Source: Phocaeicola salanitronis DSM 18170
Lineage (GTDB): Bacteria; Bacteroidota; Bacteroidia; Bacteroidales; Bacteroidaceae
Length of the DNA stretch: 64,000 nucleotides
Direction: 5' to 3'
NCBI RefSeq assembly: GCF_000190575.1
Contig: NC_015164.1
Location: 1,302,001 to 1,366,000, forward strand
Part shown: positions 44,713 to 54,179 of the stretch, piece after piece
Layout of the letters: each line of letters starts with the position of its first letter
How positions within the stretch are numbered: position 1 is the stretch's first letter
Notes under the pieces: generated by a model
Database searches by the model: none
Seen by the model: only the letters and a program-made list of their open reading frames with translations
Told to the model about the DNA's origin: nothing
Translations under genes and position numbers: made by a program

Positions 44713-44949
44713 TTACTTATTTAACAGATACGATAATCTTTCGTCCGATTCTATCTCTTGCGAATCGATACCCGAAGCGATACCTATTAAACTGCGAATG
44801 TCTTCGGGCAAATTATCCGTAGAAGAAACTTTCGCTTTAGCATTTTCTTTCCGTACAGACACTCTGGTTACCCCCTTTAAAAGACCAATCGCCTTTTCCA
44901 GCATGGGGAGCAATGAATTGTCGCTGACCGTTACAATTATCTCTGCCAT
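44713..44949 (-). CDS. Antitoxin partner of the PIN toxin
   Basis: A 78-residue small protein directly upstream of the PIN gene. It begins with a beta-like segment (AEIIVTVSDNSLLPMLEKAI) and ends with DERLSYLLNK, which resembles the toxin-wrapping tails of such antitoxins. The role is assigned by position and size. A palindrome-free AT-rich region precedes it. Confidence 0.7.
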   Translation of the reverse strand: MAEIIVTVSDNSLLPMLEKAIGLLKGVTRVSVRKENAKAKVSSTDNLPEDIRSLIGIASGIDSQEIESDERLSYLLNK

Positions 44950-45082
44950 ATTTGTCCAATTTTAGTTACTTAGTACAAAGTAACGGTTTTATTTCGAGAA
45001 TGGCAAGGAATTGAGGAAAAGAAAATATCGCTATACATTCAGTTCTACGTTGTTTAACTTTTGTTTCTAGTGCTCTTTGGGA

Positions 45083-45856
45083 CTATTTTGTATTCATAGG
45101 ATATGCTTTGGCAGATTTTATAGCTCTCTTTGTATATATGAGTAATACAGCCAAACAGGATGCTCCATAAAAGCAGAAACAATATATTACGACAATGTCT
45201 AGAAAATGAAAAATAGTACCTATTAAAACGAAAGCTGGTAATAATCCGCCTATGCCTAATTCATTTTCCACTTTAACTTGGAAAGAGGTAGATTGATTAG
45301 GATCACGTCTTTTGTCTTCGATTTCAGGGATGATTCCAGTTTTATGCAAATCATATGAAACCGTTTTGAATTTTTGGTAAGTTAATCGGGAAAATGTATC
45401 AGAAATAGATGCTATGGCTCCTAATATAACGATTGTAATATCTCCTGTTTGAAAATAATATCCACCTGCATAATATACAGAAATACCCATTCCTAACCCC
45501 ATTAATGCGACTAAAGCATACGAACCTAAACTATCTGCAAATTCGCCATAGGCTTGTTTTCGTACGCAACGCGCCAAATTACCGTCTATACAATCCATTA
45601 ACAACCATACATTAACTAGAATGGCTGCAATTAGCGTACATGTATAATTCGGAATAATGAAAAAGATGAAACTGAGCAGTGCAATAAAAATAGAACTGTA
45701 AGAAACTGTATTAGCACTAATTCCTAAATAAGCAACTACGCTAGATAAGATAAAAGATAATGGTCTATAAAATAAACGAGTTAGTAGTGGGTCTTTTTTC
45801 CGTTTCCAAAGAGGAGTATTCTGATAAAAATGCAAGGGGGAAATAAATTTTTTCAT
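45083..45856 (-). CDS. CDP-alcohol phosphatidyltransferase-family membrane enzyme
   Basis: About 257 residues from ATG 45856; a longer TTG start would run into a dispersed repeat. It is a polytopic membrane protein with the family signature MDCIDGNLARCVRKQAYGEF, followed by ADSLGS. Canonically this reads DGxxARx8GxxxDxxxD; here the last Asp is Ser, which may reduce or change activity. The family moves a phospho-alcohol from CDP-alcohol to an acceptor. With the cytidylyltransferase upstream, a CDP-glycerol-like donor for decorating the polysaccharide is plausible. Confidence 0.8.
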   Translation of the reverse strand: MKKFISPLHFYQNTPLWKRKKDPLLTRLFYRPLSFILSSVVAYLGISANTVSYSSIFIALLSFIFFIIPNYTCTLIAAILVNVWLLMDCIDGNLARCVRKQAYGEFADSLGSYALVALMGLGMGISVYYAGGYYFQTGDITIVILGAIASISDTFSRLTYQKFKTVSYDLHKTGIIPEIEDKRRDPNQSTSFQVKVENELGIGGLLPAFVLIGTIFHFLDIVVIYCFCFYGASCLAVLLIYTKRAIKSAKAYPMNTK

Positions 45857-45881
45857 AATGATGCTTTTTTTGATAATTAAT

Positions 45882-46051
45882 GCCAATCAGGAGTTAAAAG
45901 GGAGTTATAAGGAGTTATCGCCCACTTGGTGGGCTGGGAGTTAGATGCCAATACCTCCTGCACTGTTTGCAGAAGCAGGACTATTGGCCTTTAACTCCTG
46001 AACGAAGTGATAACTCCTGTGAAACATAACTACGTTTAACTCCCGATTCGC
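45882..46051 (+). repeat. Dispersed GGAGTTA repeat, copy A
   Basis: About 170 bp, made of GGAGTTAAA/GGAGTTATA words and a GCCCACTTGGTGGGC hairpin, from GCCAATCAGG to CCCGATTCGC. The reverse complement of 56459-56680 matches it over both ends with a different middle, and the window end (63963-64000) begins a third copy. Non-coding. Confidence 0.8.
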
Positions 46052-46078
46052 TTAATTAATGTTTTATTAAATAAATGT

Positions 46079-46831
46079 CTAATTTTGCTTAGGAATAACA
46101 TTTACGCGTCCGCTTTTCAGTTTATACTCATACGAATGAATGCCTTCCGCACGAAAATCCTGATGATATCGTTCTAATACGTGCTTAAAGATTTCTTCAT
46201 ATTGGGGAATGAAAAGGTCATCTTTGTTTTCCAAATGTTGAATGATAGTTTGTGCCATTGGAGCGGTCACGGTTAAATCAGTTTTCCCATGATTAAAGCT
46301 TGTCCCTTTTAATGAACCCGGACTTACATTCAGAATCCGATTCGTAGTGCCGGCTTTTTTCAATTCTACATTTACACTTTCTATGAAAATTTTTAAAGCT
46401 GCCTTTGTTGCGGCATAAACAGAGAAAAAAGGAGAAGACATAAATCCGGCAATGCTCACCATAACGCCACAATAAAAGTCTTTCTTATTCTCTATCTTTG
46501 AATAGAAATGCTTGATAAGGCGTAATGCTGCAATCGCGTTCACATTGAACGATGCAATGATTTGTTGTTCGTCTATATCACGAAATAAAGACAAGTTCCC
46601 AAATCCGGCTGTTATCATCAATGCGTCAATATCATCAAAGCGGTCGAAGAAAGTATAATCCAATTCAGTCAAATCAAATTCATAACTTTCTATTTTCTTC
46701 TGCTTGTATTCCTCGACTAATGGTGCTTTGTCTACAATATAAATTTTCTCACATGTATGCCGCTTTGCCATTTCTGTAGCGATGCTTAGTCCAATGCCGT
46801 TGGCACCGCCTACGATTAAAATCCGTTTCAT
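46079..46831 (-). CDS. Short-chain dehydrogenase/reductase
   Basis: A complete 250-residue classical SDR: ILIVGGANGIGLSIA (GxxxGxG), ALMITAGFGN, MVSIAGFM (catalytic Ser) and VYAATKAALKIF (YxxxK). It is coupled to the cytidylyltransferase-oxidoreductase by a four-base overlap. Like the ribulose-phosphate reductases paired with CDP-ribitol synthases, it may make the alcohol that is activated with CTP; this is inference. Confidence 0.88.
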   Translation of the reverse strand: MKRILIVGGANGIGLSIATEMAKRHTCEKIYIVDKAPLVEEYKQKKIESYEFDLTELDYTFFDRFDDIDALMITAGFGNLSLFRDIDEQQIIASFNVNAIAALRLIKHFYSKIENKKDFYCGVMVSIAGFMSSPFFSVYAATKAALKIFIESVNVELKKAGTTNRILNVSPGSLKGTSFNHGKTDLTVTAPMAQTIIQHLENKDDLFIPQYEEIFKHVLERYHQDFRAEGIHSYEYKLKSGRVNVIPKQN

Positions 46832-48174
46832 ATTTCCATAAAGTTTTTCCGTTCCGTAAATTGCTGCATGATATCTGCCATGGCGATGCTTTCTTTTCTC
46901 CGTAGTCTTGCCGTGCTGAACCGGTGATTGTAAATGCAGGAAATAAATTCTTGAATTTCGTAGCGCAGACCTGCGCTATCCCATTTGTAAAAGAACTTTT
47001 TGTTTTCGTTTTGGTCTTCATAGCGCAATTCAAAGTAATCCGTTTTCCACCATGGGGCAGGTACATAAGCATAACCTTTCGTCCCGCTGATGACCAAATT
47101 TCCTTCGGTTTTTACTCCCAATCCGACTTTAAAGGAACACACAGCCTTGGGATAACGCATCACCCCTTTTGTGTACATGTCTATGCCGCCTTTCATTCTC
47201 GAATAGTAATTCAGATTATCATAATCTATACCTAACAGCTTGATGATGGGCAGCAAGGGATAAGACCCCAATTCATACATTGAACCACCGGCTTGATTCG
47301 GGTCAAACTCACGCAAGGACTTGTCCGCAAGCAGCTTGGATAGAGAAGCTTCTATATCCACCACCTCACCAATCACTCCGCTCTTTATCATGACAATCAA
47401 GTGATTGAACGCCGGACAATGGGCAGTCTTATTTGCTTCCATCAATACGACTTCCTGACTTTCTGCCAATTTGAACAATTCACGTGCTTTATCTCCATTA
47501 AGCACCATAGGAGTTTCGCAAAGCACATGCTTATGAGCCAGTAAAGCTTGTTTTGCGTAGGCATAATGCGTCAGGTGAGGAGAGGCTATGTATACGGCAT
47601 CCACGTCATCCAATAGCTTTTCATATGTGCGGTACACATCGGGTATGTTCTTCTGCACCACAAAGTTGGCTGCCTTGCCAAAATCTAAGTCAAATGCTGC
47701 CGTTACTTCCACCCCGTTTACAAAATCGGCTTCCGTTACAAAGCGTTGGGCAATTCGTCCCGTTCCTACAATTCCCACACGTACCGTTTCTTGCGATTCT
47801 GCCCGTAATTGTGTAGACGAAATGCCTTCCGTTCGAGGCAAGTAAACGACTTTGCAAAACTCATTCAGGTAATCGAATTTACCTTCCCAGTCCGATCCTA
47901 TAGCAAAAATGTCAATGTTGTATTTCTGTATATCGTCAATCTTTTGTCCGATATAGTCCTCAATGATAATCCGGTCAGCCAATCCTGTAGCTTTTACTGC
48001 CTCTACACGTTCTAACACATTATTCCTTACATTCAGCTTGCCACGATCCCGGTCGAAACTGTCATTGGTTACACCTACTATCAGATAATCCCCCAAAGCC
48101 TTGGCACGCTTTAAAAGATTGATATGCCCTTGATGAAGCAAATCGTATGTACCGTATGTGATTACTTTTTTCAT
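46828..48174 (-). CDS. Fusion of glycerol-3-phosphate-type cytidylyltransferase and Gfo/Idh/MocA oxidoreductase
   Basis: A 448-residue two-domain protein. Residues 1-125 are a TagD-like cytidylyltransferase: TYGTYDLLHQGHINLLKRAK (HxGH), NVRNNVLERVEAVKAT, AIGSDWEGKFDYL and RTEGISSTQLR. Residues about 130-448 are a Gfo/Idh/MocA NAD-dependent oxidoreductase: VGIVGTGRIAQRFV, AVYIASPHLTHY, KHVLCETPM. The first domain would make CDP-glycerol or a similar CDP-polyol. The second may oxidise or reduce the polyol or its precursor. The SDR and CDP-alcohol transferase downstream fit one pathway. The fusion is not one I know as standard. Confidence 0.87.
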   Translation of the reverse strand: MKKVITYGTYDLLHQGHINLLKRAKALGDYLIVGVTNDSFDRDRGKLNVRNNVLERVEAVKATGLADRIIIEDYIGQKIDDIQKYNIDIFAIGSDWEGKFDYLNEFCKVVYLPRTEGISSTQLRAESQETVRVGIVGTGRIAQRFVTEADFVNGVEVTAAFDLDFGKAANFVVQKNIPDVYRTYEKLLDDVDAVYIASPHLTHYAYAKQALLAHKHVLCETPMVLNGDKARELFKLAESQEVVLMEANKTAHCPAFNHLIVMIKSGVIGEVVDIEASLSKLLADKSLREFDPNQAGGSMYELGSYPLLPIIKLLGIDYDNLNYYSRMKGGIDMYTKGVMRYPKAVCSFKVGLGVKTEGNLVISGTKGYAYVPAPWWKTDYFELRYEDQNENKKFFYKWDSAGLRYEIQEFISCIYNHRFSTARLRRKESIAMADIMQQFTERKNFMEI

Positions 48175-48773
48175 TGTTCTTTTTTTCTAAATGTCCATTC
48201 AAAGTTTATTAAAAGGCGAGTGCTTTTTATGTTATCTTCGGTTGGTATGGATAAACATGGCATAATGGTTAACCGTTTCTCCGAAAATACCATTCCTATA
48301 CGTATTTTTTTACTTGCAATGCGATATTCAGGTATGTTGCGATAACTTAGAGTAAATCCTATGTTTTCAGTTATTTGTAGTGCACTTCCTATTTCGTAGC
48401 ATGTAATGTAATCCCATGAAGTATCTTTATGGGGATTCAATGTTCCGTATATTGAAAACCTATGGTTGAATTTGCATTGGAGTGTACATAGCATTCCGTA
48501 ATCTTGAAAGTTGCCGTTCCATTGAGTGCCTATGTAAGGAGATAATTCTATTTCTAAATCTTTCCATGTAGATGCATAATTCAGATACCCTCTGATATAC
48601 TGATAAGCAAAATCTTCGGAAAATATACTTTCTTCCAACTTTAATCCCCATGTGTTTTTATAAGTGTAGCTTGTATATGGAAATTTATTATCACGTATGC
48701 CTATTTTAATTTGGGCGTGCAAAGAATACGAAATACTTGCAAGCAAATAAATTATAAGAATTTTACTTTTCAT
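48171..48773 (-). CDS. Outer-membrane beta-barrel-like protein
   Basis: A 200-residue protein with a signal peptide (MKSKILIIYLLASISYSLHA, Q follows). The mature part alternates polar and hydrophobic residues in short strands (LEIELSPYIGTQWNG, FTLSYRNIPEYRI, RLLINFEWTF) and ends in an aromatic-rich strand, as outer-membrane barrels do. It overlaps both neighbours by four bases, so it belongs to the same transcript. Function unknown; an exporter or modification-linked porin is possible. Confidence 0.65.
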   Translation of the reverse strand: MKSKILIIYLLASISYSLHAQIKIGIRDNKFPYTSYTYKNTWGLKLEESIFSEDFAYQYIRGYLNYASTWKDLEIELSPYIGTQWNGNFQDYGMLCTLQCKFNHRFSIYGTLNPHKDTSWDYITCYEIGSALQITENIGFTLSYRNIPEYRIASKKIRIGMVFSEKRLTIMPCLSIPTEDNIKSTRLLINFEWTFRKKEQ

Positions 48774-49519
48774 CTTTGTATCGGTCTGTCAGAAGTTACG
48801 ATGAACCCTTTTTGAATATATGCTTTAATCTTTTCTTTGTTATTAACAGTCCACACATTAGCTTTCAATCTATATGTTTTGATATCTTCCATTATCCTTC
48901 CATTTGATTGTATAAAATTCTCCTGATACGAAACGCCTTTTATTCCTGCTTTAGCAGCTTCTTGCGGAGTAACGGTTGGGTCGTATATCCATGTAGCGTG
49001 CGCATACCCTCTAGCTCTTAATGTTTCCATATAAGTCCGAGTGCAGAAGAATTCCACTTTAGATTCTAATCCTCTTCTTTCAATTTCTGTTAGTAGACGA
49101 TTGACATCTACATGTTTTAAATCCAAAATAAGTTTGGTAGATGATTGAGGGGTATTAGTAATTATGTCAAAAAATTCATTCAGTGTTGCAAGATGGACAT
49201 CATCTATTAATTGAGTTGTTATATCAATATAGTTTGTTGCTGAGATTTTTATTCCATAATAATCATCATCATGTTCTATGACAAAAACAGAATCTTTTGT
49301 CATTCTTACATCACATTCCGATCCATAGAATCCCATTTCTAATGCAGATTTTAATGCTTCTATTGAATTTCGTTTCCATCCTTCCCATTGCCAATTTCCT
49401 TGATGGGCTATTATCTGTGAAAGATTCTCTTTTGATGTGAAAAACTCATCTATGTCAGATGTACAAGAAAATAAAAGGAATATATATAAGAGTGTAATCC
49501 ACTTCCACGTTTTCATCAT
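48770..49519 (-). CDS. Lipoprotein glycerophosphodiester phosphodiesterase-like
   Basis: A 249-residue protein with a lipobox (IFLLFSC). The GDPD domain shows IAHQGNWQWEG (HRG motif read as HQG), RNSIEALKSALEMG, SECDVRMTKDSVFVIEHDD (E-x-D and His) and ILDLKHV. The first motif lacks the usual Arg and the ENT Glu is Arg, so catalysis may differ. Located in the periplasm or outer membrane, it could cleave glycerol-phosphate linkages, which fits the CDP-glycerol-like genes downstream. Confidence 0.8.
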   Translation of the reverse strand: MMKTWKWITLLYIFLLFSCTSDIDEFFTSKENLSQIIAHQGNWQWEGWKRNSIEALKSALEMGFYGSECDVRMTKDSVFVIEHDDDYYGIKISATNYIDITTQLIDDVHLATLNEFFDIITNTPQSSTKLILDLKHVDVNRLLTEIERRGLESKVEFFCTRTYMETLRARGYAHATWIYDPTVTPQEAAKAGIKGVSYQENFIQSNGRIMEDIKTYRLKANVWTVNNKEKIKAYIQKGFIVTSDRPIQR

Positions 49520-49565
49520 AAAAGTGTTATTTTTAGGTTCAAAGGTATGCTTATGCTAATATCAT

Positions 49566-50655
49566 TTATTCTACTGTTCGAACTGGCTGACTAAGTAACC
49601 TGCGTTCTACTTGTCCAAAATCAGAAAAAGCATATAAAATTAATCTTCTTAGATACTCTGCTGTGTATGGTCTTTCTTCGATTTCTGGATCTAATATTAG
49701 TTGTATCTCATCTGGCATATTATCCTCATTTATCTCATATATTCCCATATCTATGGGAAATGGATCTCTCAAATTCTCTATTTCAAAGTTGATAGGAAAT
49801 GAAATATGAAAGGTCTTTTTTAAGTTTGGGCAAAAACCATTTGATTGTAGAGGATTTCTAACAGGTATCACAATGTTATATGATTTATCGTCAGGATATT
49901 CAAACTCTGTATTTTTATGTGTTGAACTATAATAGATTCCGTTATAACTCTTGTTACTAATAATCCATTCGAGTATCAATTGTGGAAAAATATATTCAGG
50001 TTTAAAAATCGCTGTTGTATCTTTTACTGGTATCATACAAGCTATGATAATGGGGAATAATGTTGCCCAAAGAATTGGTAAATTTTTAAACTTGGATTTT
50101 GAAGGAACACGTAAATCCAAAAGCTTAATATCGTTTGTGGTTTTAATACGAGAGAACCAACAATTGTGCATGGTTGGTCTGCCCATTTCTTCCCAACATG
50201 CATATACGCTATTACCCATGTACAGGCATGGATACCCTGGCGTACTATATCGTTGTGTTTTCACTATCGAACGCATTTCTAAAGGAATATGAAATAAATC
50301 CTTACATTTTACTCCCGTTCGTTGGTTATCTATGACTCGCATTCTGTAATAAGAACGGTCTTCTCTTTCTTGCTTTGTCTCTAATTTTTCCTTTTGAAGG
50401 AAAAGATTTAATGCATTATAAGCTTCTGCAGGTTTTCCTTGTAGTGAGAGGGTTACGATTTTTTAATATTTTATCATTAATCATTTTCACTTTCAAAATC
50501 GTTTGTTCCCATTGTACGGGAATGTCCTCATCAAGTTTACTTAGCAAAGTATAATATTCATTTAATGCACTTTTTAGGGTGTCTCTGAAATTATTTTTGC
50601 TAGACTGATATGGTGTCAGTTTAGTAATTTCCTCATAAAAATTTTCGATTGTCAT
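49566..50655 (-). pseudogene. RES-domain protein, frameshifted at an A6 run
   Basis: The C-terminal 258 residues (from 50342) are a RES domain: LFHIPLEMRSIVKTQRYSTP, GYPCLYMGNSVYACWEEMG. RES proteins are often NAD-degrading toxins. An N-terminal part begins at 50655 (MTIENFYEEITKLTPYQSSK). It shifts frame at a run of six A on the coding strand (50459-50464); after the shift it reads IVTLSLQGKPAEAYNALNLF and continues without a stop into the RES domain. Restored length would be about 360 residues. It could be a mutation, a phase-variable tract or a sequencing error. Confidence 0.7.
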
Positions 50656-50676
50656 GATATTTGATAGAAATAATGT

Positions 50677-51870
50677 TTATTCTATTTGGATAAATTCTTT
50701 AAGGAATGCCTCTCTGCGTTTATTTAGGATGAAACTTTGATAATTTTTTGCTTCTTCAAAATTTTTAGTAGCTTGCTCTTTTTGGATATTGACATCCATC
50801 ATCTTAAGCAATTTTTCAGAGAGCATTTTTGAATCTCCGCATCTAAACAGAAAATCATTGTCTATTAATTCATAATTTCCACCAGTATCGCTGCATATTA
50901 CAGGGCAAGCACAGCTCATTGCTTCAACAATAGAACGACATAAACCTTCTTGATAGCTAGATTGTACATAAACATCTATACTATCCATCCATTCGAATAT
51001 TTTATCATGAGGACAAGCTCCTATTATTTTGACTTGATTTTCTACCCCAAGTTTTTTTGCTAAGTTCTTTAACCCTTTTCCTGTCCCGAGTCCAACCATC
51101 TCATATTCAATATTGCTATATCCGTTTTCTTTTAATAATTTTAAAGCACGTATCACAATGGCTTGTCCTTTCCATTTAACGTCAAGGAAAGCCGCTGTGC
51201 CTATTTTTAATGGTTTGTTTAAATTTGAATTGATCTTCTTCAAACGGTTTGTCAAATTGTCTTGTGATGAGAGATCAGGAAGTTGTACATCTGAACAACC
51301 TAACATTTTTCCTTTACATGGATATCTTTCTTGCAAAGCTTTTTGAGTTACATACGTTGCACATTCTGCATTATAAGTTAGTTCTTTAGTAAGTTGCTCA
51401 AATTTACCAGCCAGTATTCGTCCTAAGAGGCTGTGGTGTGTCATCCCTTCTTTAGCGAATCCCGTTACTTCCATTAAATAAGGTTTATTATATTTCAAGC
51501 ATGCTTTATAAGTCATATAGGTGTATAGCGAGCATGACCTGATAATGACCTTGTCAGCAGATGCCACTTCTGATTCTATTATTTTTCGGATATTCTTTCT
51601 GGTTATAGGGTTTAAGAGTCTCATTTTGGGTCGGATTATATCAGGTAAGTCTATAATTCGCAACCTTGAGTCAATTAGCATACGGCAAAATTTCTTTTCT
51701 GCAAATTCCACATCGTACACTTTGTCTTCTTTTCGAAGGATAACAGTCAATTCATCACAGCAAGAAAGATATCTTTCCCAAACTTCAGGTGTAAAATTTC
51801 CGTCCGTATACCAATTCCCCTTATTGTCTTTTTTTAGGCGTGAACCGCCTTGGATGAAAACCATTTTCAT
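50677..51870 (-). CDS. Glycosyltransferase, family 4 type
   Basis: A complete 397-residue GT-B enzyme. Visible are KPLKIGTAAFLDVKWKGQAI, EYEMVGLGTGKGLKNLAKKL, and YVQSSYQEGLCRSIVEAMSC, with the EGLxRSIVEA donor-binding signature, then PVICSDTGGNYELID. It is nine bases downstream of another glycosyltransferase and would extend the repeat unit. Confidence 0.9.
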   Translation of the reverse strand: MKMVFIQGGSRLKKDNKGNWYTDGNFTPEVWERYLSCCDELTVILRKEDKVYDVEFAEKKFCRMLIDSRLRIIDLPDIIRPKMRLLNPITRKNIRKIIESEVASADKVIIRSCSLYTYMTYKACLKYNKPYLMEVTGFAKEGMTHHSLLGRILAGKFEQLTKELTYNAECATYVTQKALQERYPCKGKMLGCSDVQLPDLSSQDNLTNRLKKINSNLNKPLKIGTAAFLDVKWKGQAIVIRALKLLKENGYSNIEYEMVGLGTGKGLKNLAKKLGVENQVKIIGACPHDKIFEWMDSIDVYVQSSYQEGLCRSIVEAMSCACPVICSDTGGNYELIDNDFLFRCGDSKMLSEKLLKMMDVNIQKEQATKNFEEAKNYQSFILNKRREAFLKEFIQIE

Positions 51871-51879
51871 AGCTGTTTT

Positions 51880-53058
51880 TTATTGTTTGTTGTTGGCTGA
51901 TATTGAATTTAAAATATGTTTGTAGTTGTCATAAAAGATTTCGCAGGTATAGTTATTGACGAATGTATTTTTGCTTATTATCTCTAGATTTTTTCGTTTA
52001 GCAAGAGACATCTTACTAATATTATCCATGATATTTAAAGCTTCATGTTTGCTGTTATATAAAAAGACACTTTCAATATTGGTAAAATGTTTATTCCCCC
52101 CTGTGCTACTTGCAATAACAATTTTTCCTAGTGACAAAACTTCTAATAAAATTAAGTCAAAGTAAGTTTCTCTATTTGGTAAAATAAATGCGTCTGATGC
52201 TGCTATAAGAGAATGTGGATCATTTGTCCAGCCCACTTCAATCCATCGTTCATTCTTAAGTCTTTGATATGGCTCTTCTTTTCCTGCTATGAGAAAATAC
52301 ACATTATGATGTTGACATAAGAATTCTTTAGCATATTCTTTTAACAAATCATAGCCTTTTATACTGTTATGTCGCCCTACATAACAAAAAATGAAACTAT
52401 CTAATGGAATGTTATATTTTTTACATATATTTTCTCTGTTGTCTTTAACCTTGCATGGTCTTATTCCAGTTAACAGATACCTATATTTTTCTTGATGTTC
52501 TTTTTTGAAATCTGCATACTCTTTCCATGCGTGATAATATGGTTCTTCTGCTTCTGGACATGGAAAAATAAAATAATCCGCACGATTAAAAGCATATGTA
52601 TCCATTTGTTTTAATTTTCTGAATATGCGTAAAAATAATTTTTCAAGCCAAGATGATTTATCCCAAATTTCAAAAGATAATAGAGTTGGAGAATGAGATG
52701 TAAATATGACCTTACCTGTATATTCAGATAGAGAATCCCTTACTGAATACATATCTAGCGAAGAATGAAAATGTACAGCATCATAATTTGAAAGGTTTGT
52801 TTGTGCATAATGCTTTCTGCCATAAACTAGTAGCCAGTATTTATATATATTTTTGAGTCGTATTAGAATTGTCCTTAATTTGGTACAACGTATGTCTCTG
52901 ATTTTTCTTTTCCAACTTTCGTATTTAAAATCTTCTTGAATAAATTCAATGGAGGCATCATGATTTTTGTCAATTTCTTGTTTTAAATTATAAAGATAGC
53001 CTAAAGGACCTCCTATAGGAGCTAATTGTGATTTAAATGCATAAATTAGAACTTTCAT
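51880..53058 (-). CDS. Glycosyltransferase, family 4 type
   Basis: A complete 392-residue protein. IGGPLGYLYNLKQEI is at the N-terminus, FCYVGRHNSIKGYDLLKEYA and VYFLIAGKEEPYQRL follow, and AFILPNRETYFDLILLEVLS replaces the usual E-x7-E segment with ETYFDLILLE, still preserving two Glu. It overlaps the polymerase gene by four bases. Acceptor and donor unknown. Confidence 0.87.
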   Translation of the reverse strand: MKVLIYAFKSQLAPIGGPLGYLYNLKQEIDKNHDASIEFIQEDFKYESWKRKIRDIRCTKLRTILIRLKNIYKYWLLVYGRKHYAQTNLSNYDAVHFHSSLDMYSVRDSLSEYTGKVIFTSHSPTLLSFEIWDKSSWLEKLFLRIFRKLKQMDTYAFNRADYFIFPCPEAEEPYYHAWKEYADFKKEHQEKYRYLLTGIRPCKVKDNRENICKKYNIPLDSFIFCYVGRHNSIKGYDLLKEYAKEFLCQHHNVYFLIAGKEEPYQRLKNERWIEVGWTNDPHSLIAASDAFILPNRETYFDLILLEVLSLGKIVIASSTGGNKHFTNIESVFLYNSKHEALNIMDNISKMSLAKRKNLEIISKNTFVNNYTCEIFYDNYKHILNSISANNKQ

Positions 53059-54125
53059 TTGTATAAAATTGAATTATAAGGTAAATATTTTTGATTAAAC
53101 CATGAATATGTATTGTCAGAATAAATAATGCTACACATATATAAATATGAATATATAACTAAAATAATGAAAGTCATATTTCGAAAAAACTTTAATTTCA
53201 TGTAGTATATACATATAGGAAATAAAAGAATTTCGGTTATACAATAATAATATGTACCTCTTGAACTTAAGGTTGTAAATCGCATAAAAATCAACGATGC
53301 GCAAACACCTAAAATATACATATTCAGTAATAACCCATTGGCTCCATGATATTGTTTGGAATGCCTTAAACACTCATAAAAAAAGATAGCTAAGAACGAT
53401 TTTCTAAATTGGGATAATCCTAATTGCACGTAATCTTGTTGATATGTATCAATTGTTGAACTGAATTTATTAAAATATGTAGGCATAGTTGCTAATATGC
53501 GATGTAAAAAATCAGCAGATACTACAAATCCGATTATACTTGAAACTACTAATAAGCAATAAAATATTTTTCTGTTGATTTGTTTTTCAAATAAGAAATA
53601 AGCCAATACAAAAAAACACGAAGTGCGATGTAAGAAAATGGTGCTAAAAAAAATCAGTAGTAAAAACGTCTTTAAATCTCTTTTTATGATATATTTAATG
53701 CTATATAAACATATACTTAAGGCTGCTCCTTGCCTTATTATTCCCATATCATATAATAGAAAACAAAAACCAAAATATAAGAGCAAACATAAATAAGGAT
53801 ATTTCATCCTACTAATGACATAACTCTTAATGCCAATGCCTATAATTGCATAAAACAAAAGTAGAATATAAAAGTCTTTACATAAATTGGAGAGAATAAT
53901 AAATAATGCTTCTATGCTGAAAATTTGTTCATTAATAGATTCTCCTTTTAAGTTTGTAAAATTCTCATTATACATATTATAATCCATGCCTACTTTATAT
54001 CGCAATCCTGCAAATAAAATTAAAGCAACAATGACAATAAAATATAAGGCTTTTGATTGAATATGTTTGTTTATATCCAAGAAAGCGAAGAAGGTTAAAA
54101 AGAAAAATATAATTATATATTCCAT
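53055..54125 (-). CDS. wzy: EpsG/Wzy-type polysaccharide polymerase
   Basis: A complete 356-residue, strongly hydrophobic protein with about ten membrane segments. The motif LRYKVGMDYNMYNENF near residues 42-57 is the typical EpsG-family signature (GxDYxxY), and FLHRTSCFFVLAYFL is the conserved H-T region. It would join repeat units in the periplasm. Very AT-rich, as Wzy genes usually are. It lies between the flippase and glycosyltransferase genes. Confidence 0.87.
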   Translation of the reverse strand: MEYIIIFFFLTFFAFLDINKHIQSKALYFIVIVALILFAGLRYKVGMDYNMYNENFTNLKGESINEQIFSIEALFIILSNLCKDFYILLLFYAIIGIGIKSYVISRMKYPYLCLLLYFGFCFLLYDMGIIRQGAALSICLYSIKYIIKRDLKTFLLLIFFSTIFLHRTSCFFVLAYFLFEKQINRKIFYCLLVVSSIIGFVVSADFLHRILATMPTYFNKFSSTIDTYQQDYVQLGLSQFRKSFLAIFFYECLRHSKQYHGANGLLLNMYILGVCASLIFMRFTTLSSRGTYYYCITEILLFPICIYYMKLKFFRNMTFIILVIYSYLYMCSIIYSDNTYSWFNQKYLPYNSILYK

Positions 54126-54179
54126 TTTAGAATTAAATGTGAGATAAAATAAGTGATAGTTTAAATTGCTATTTCAGTG

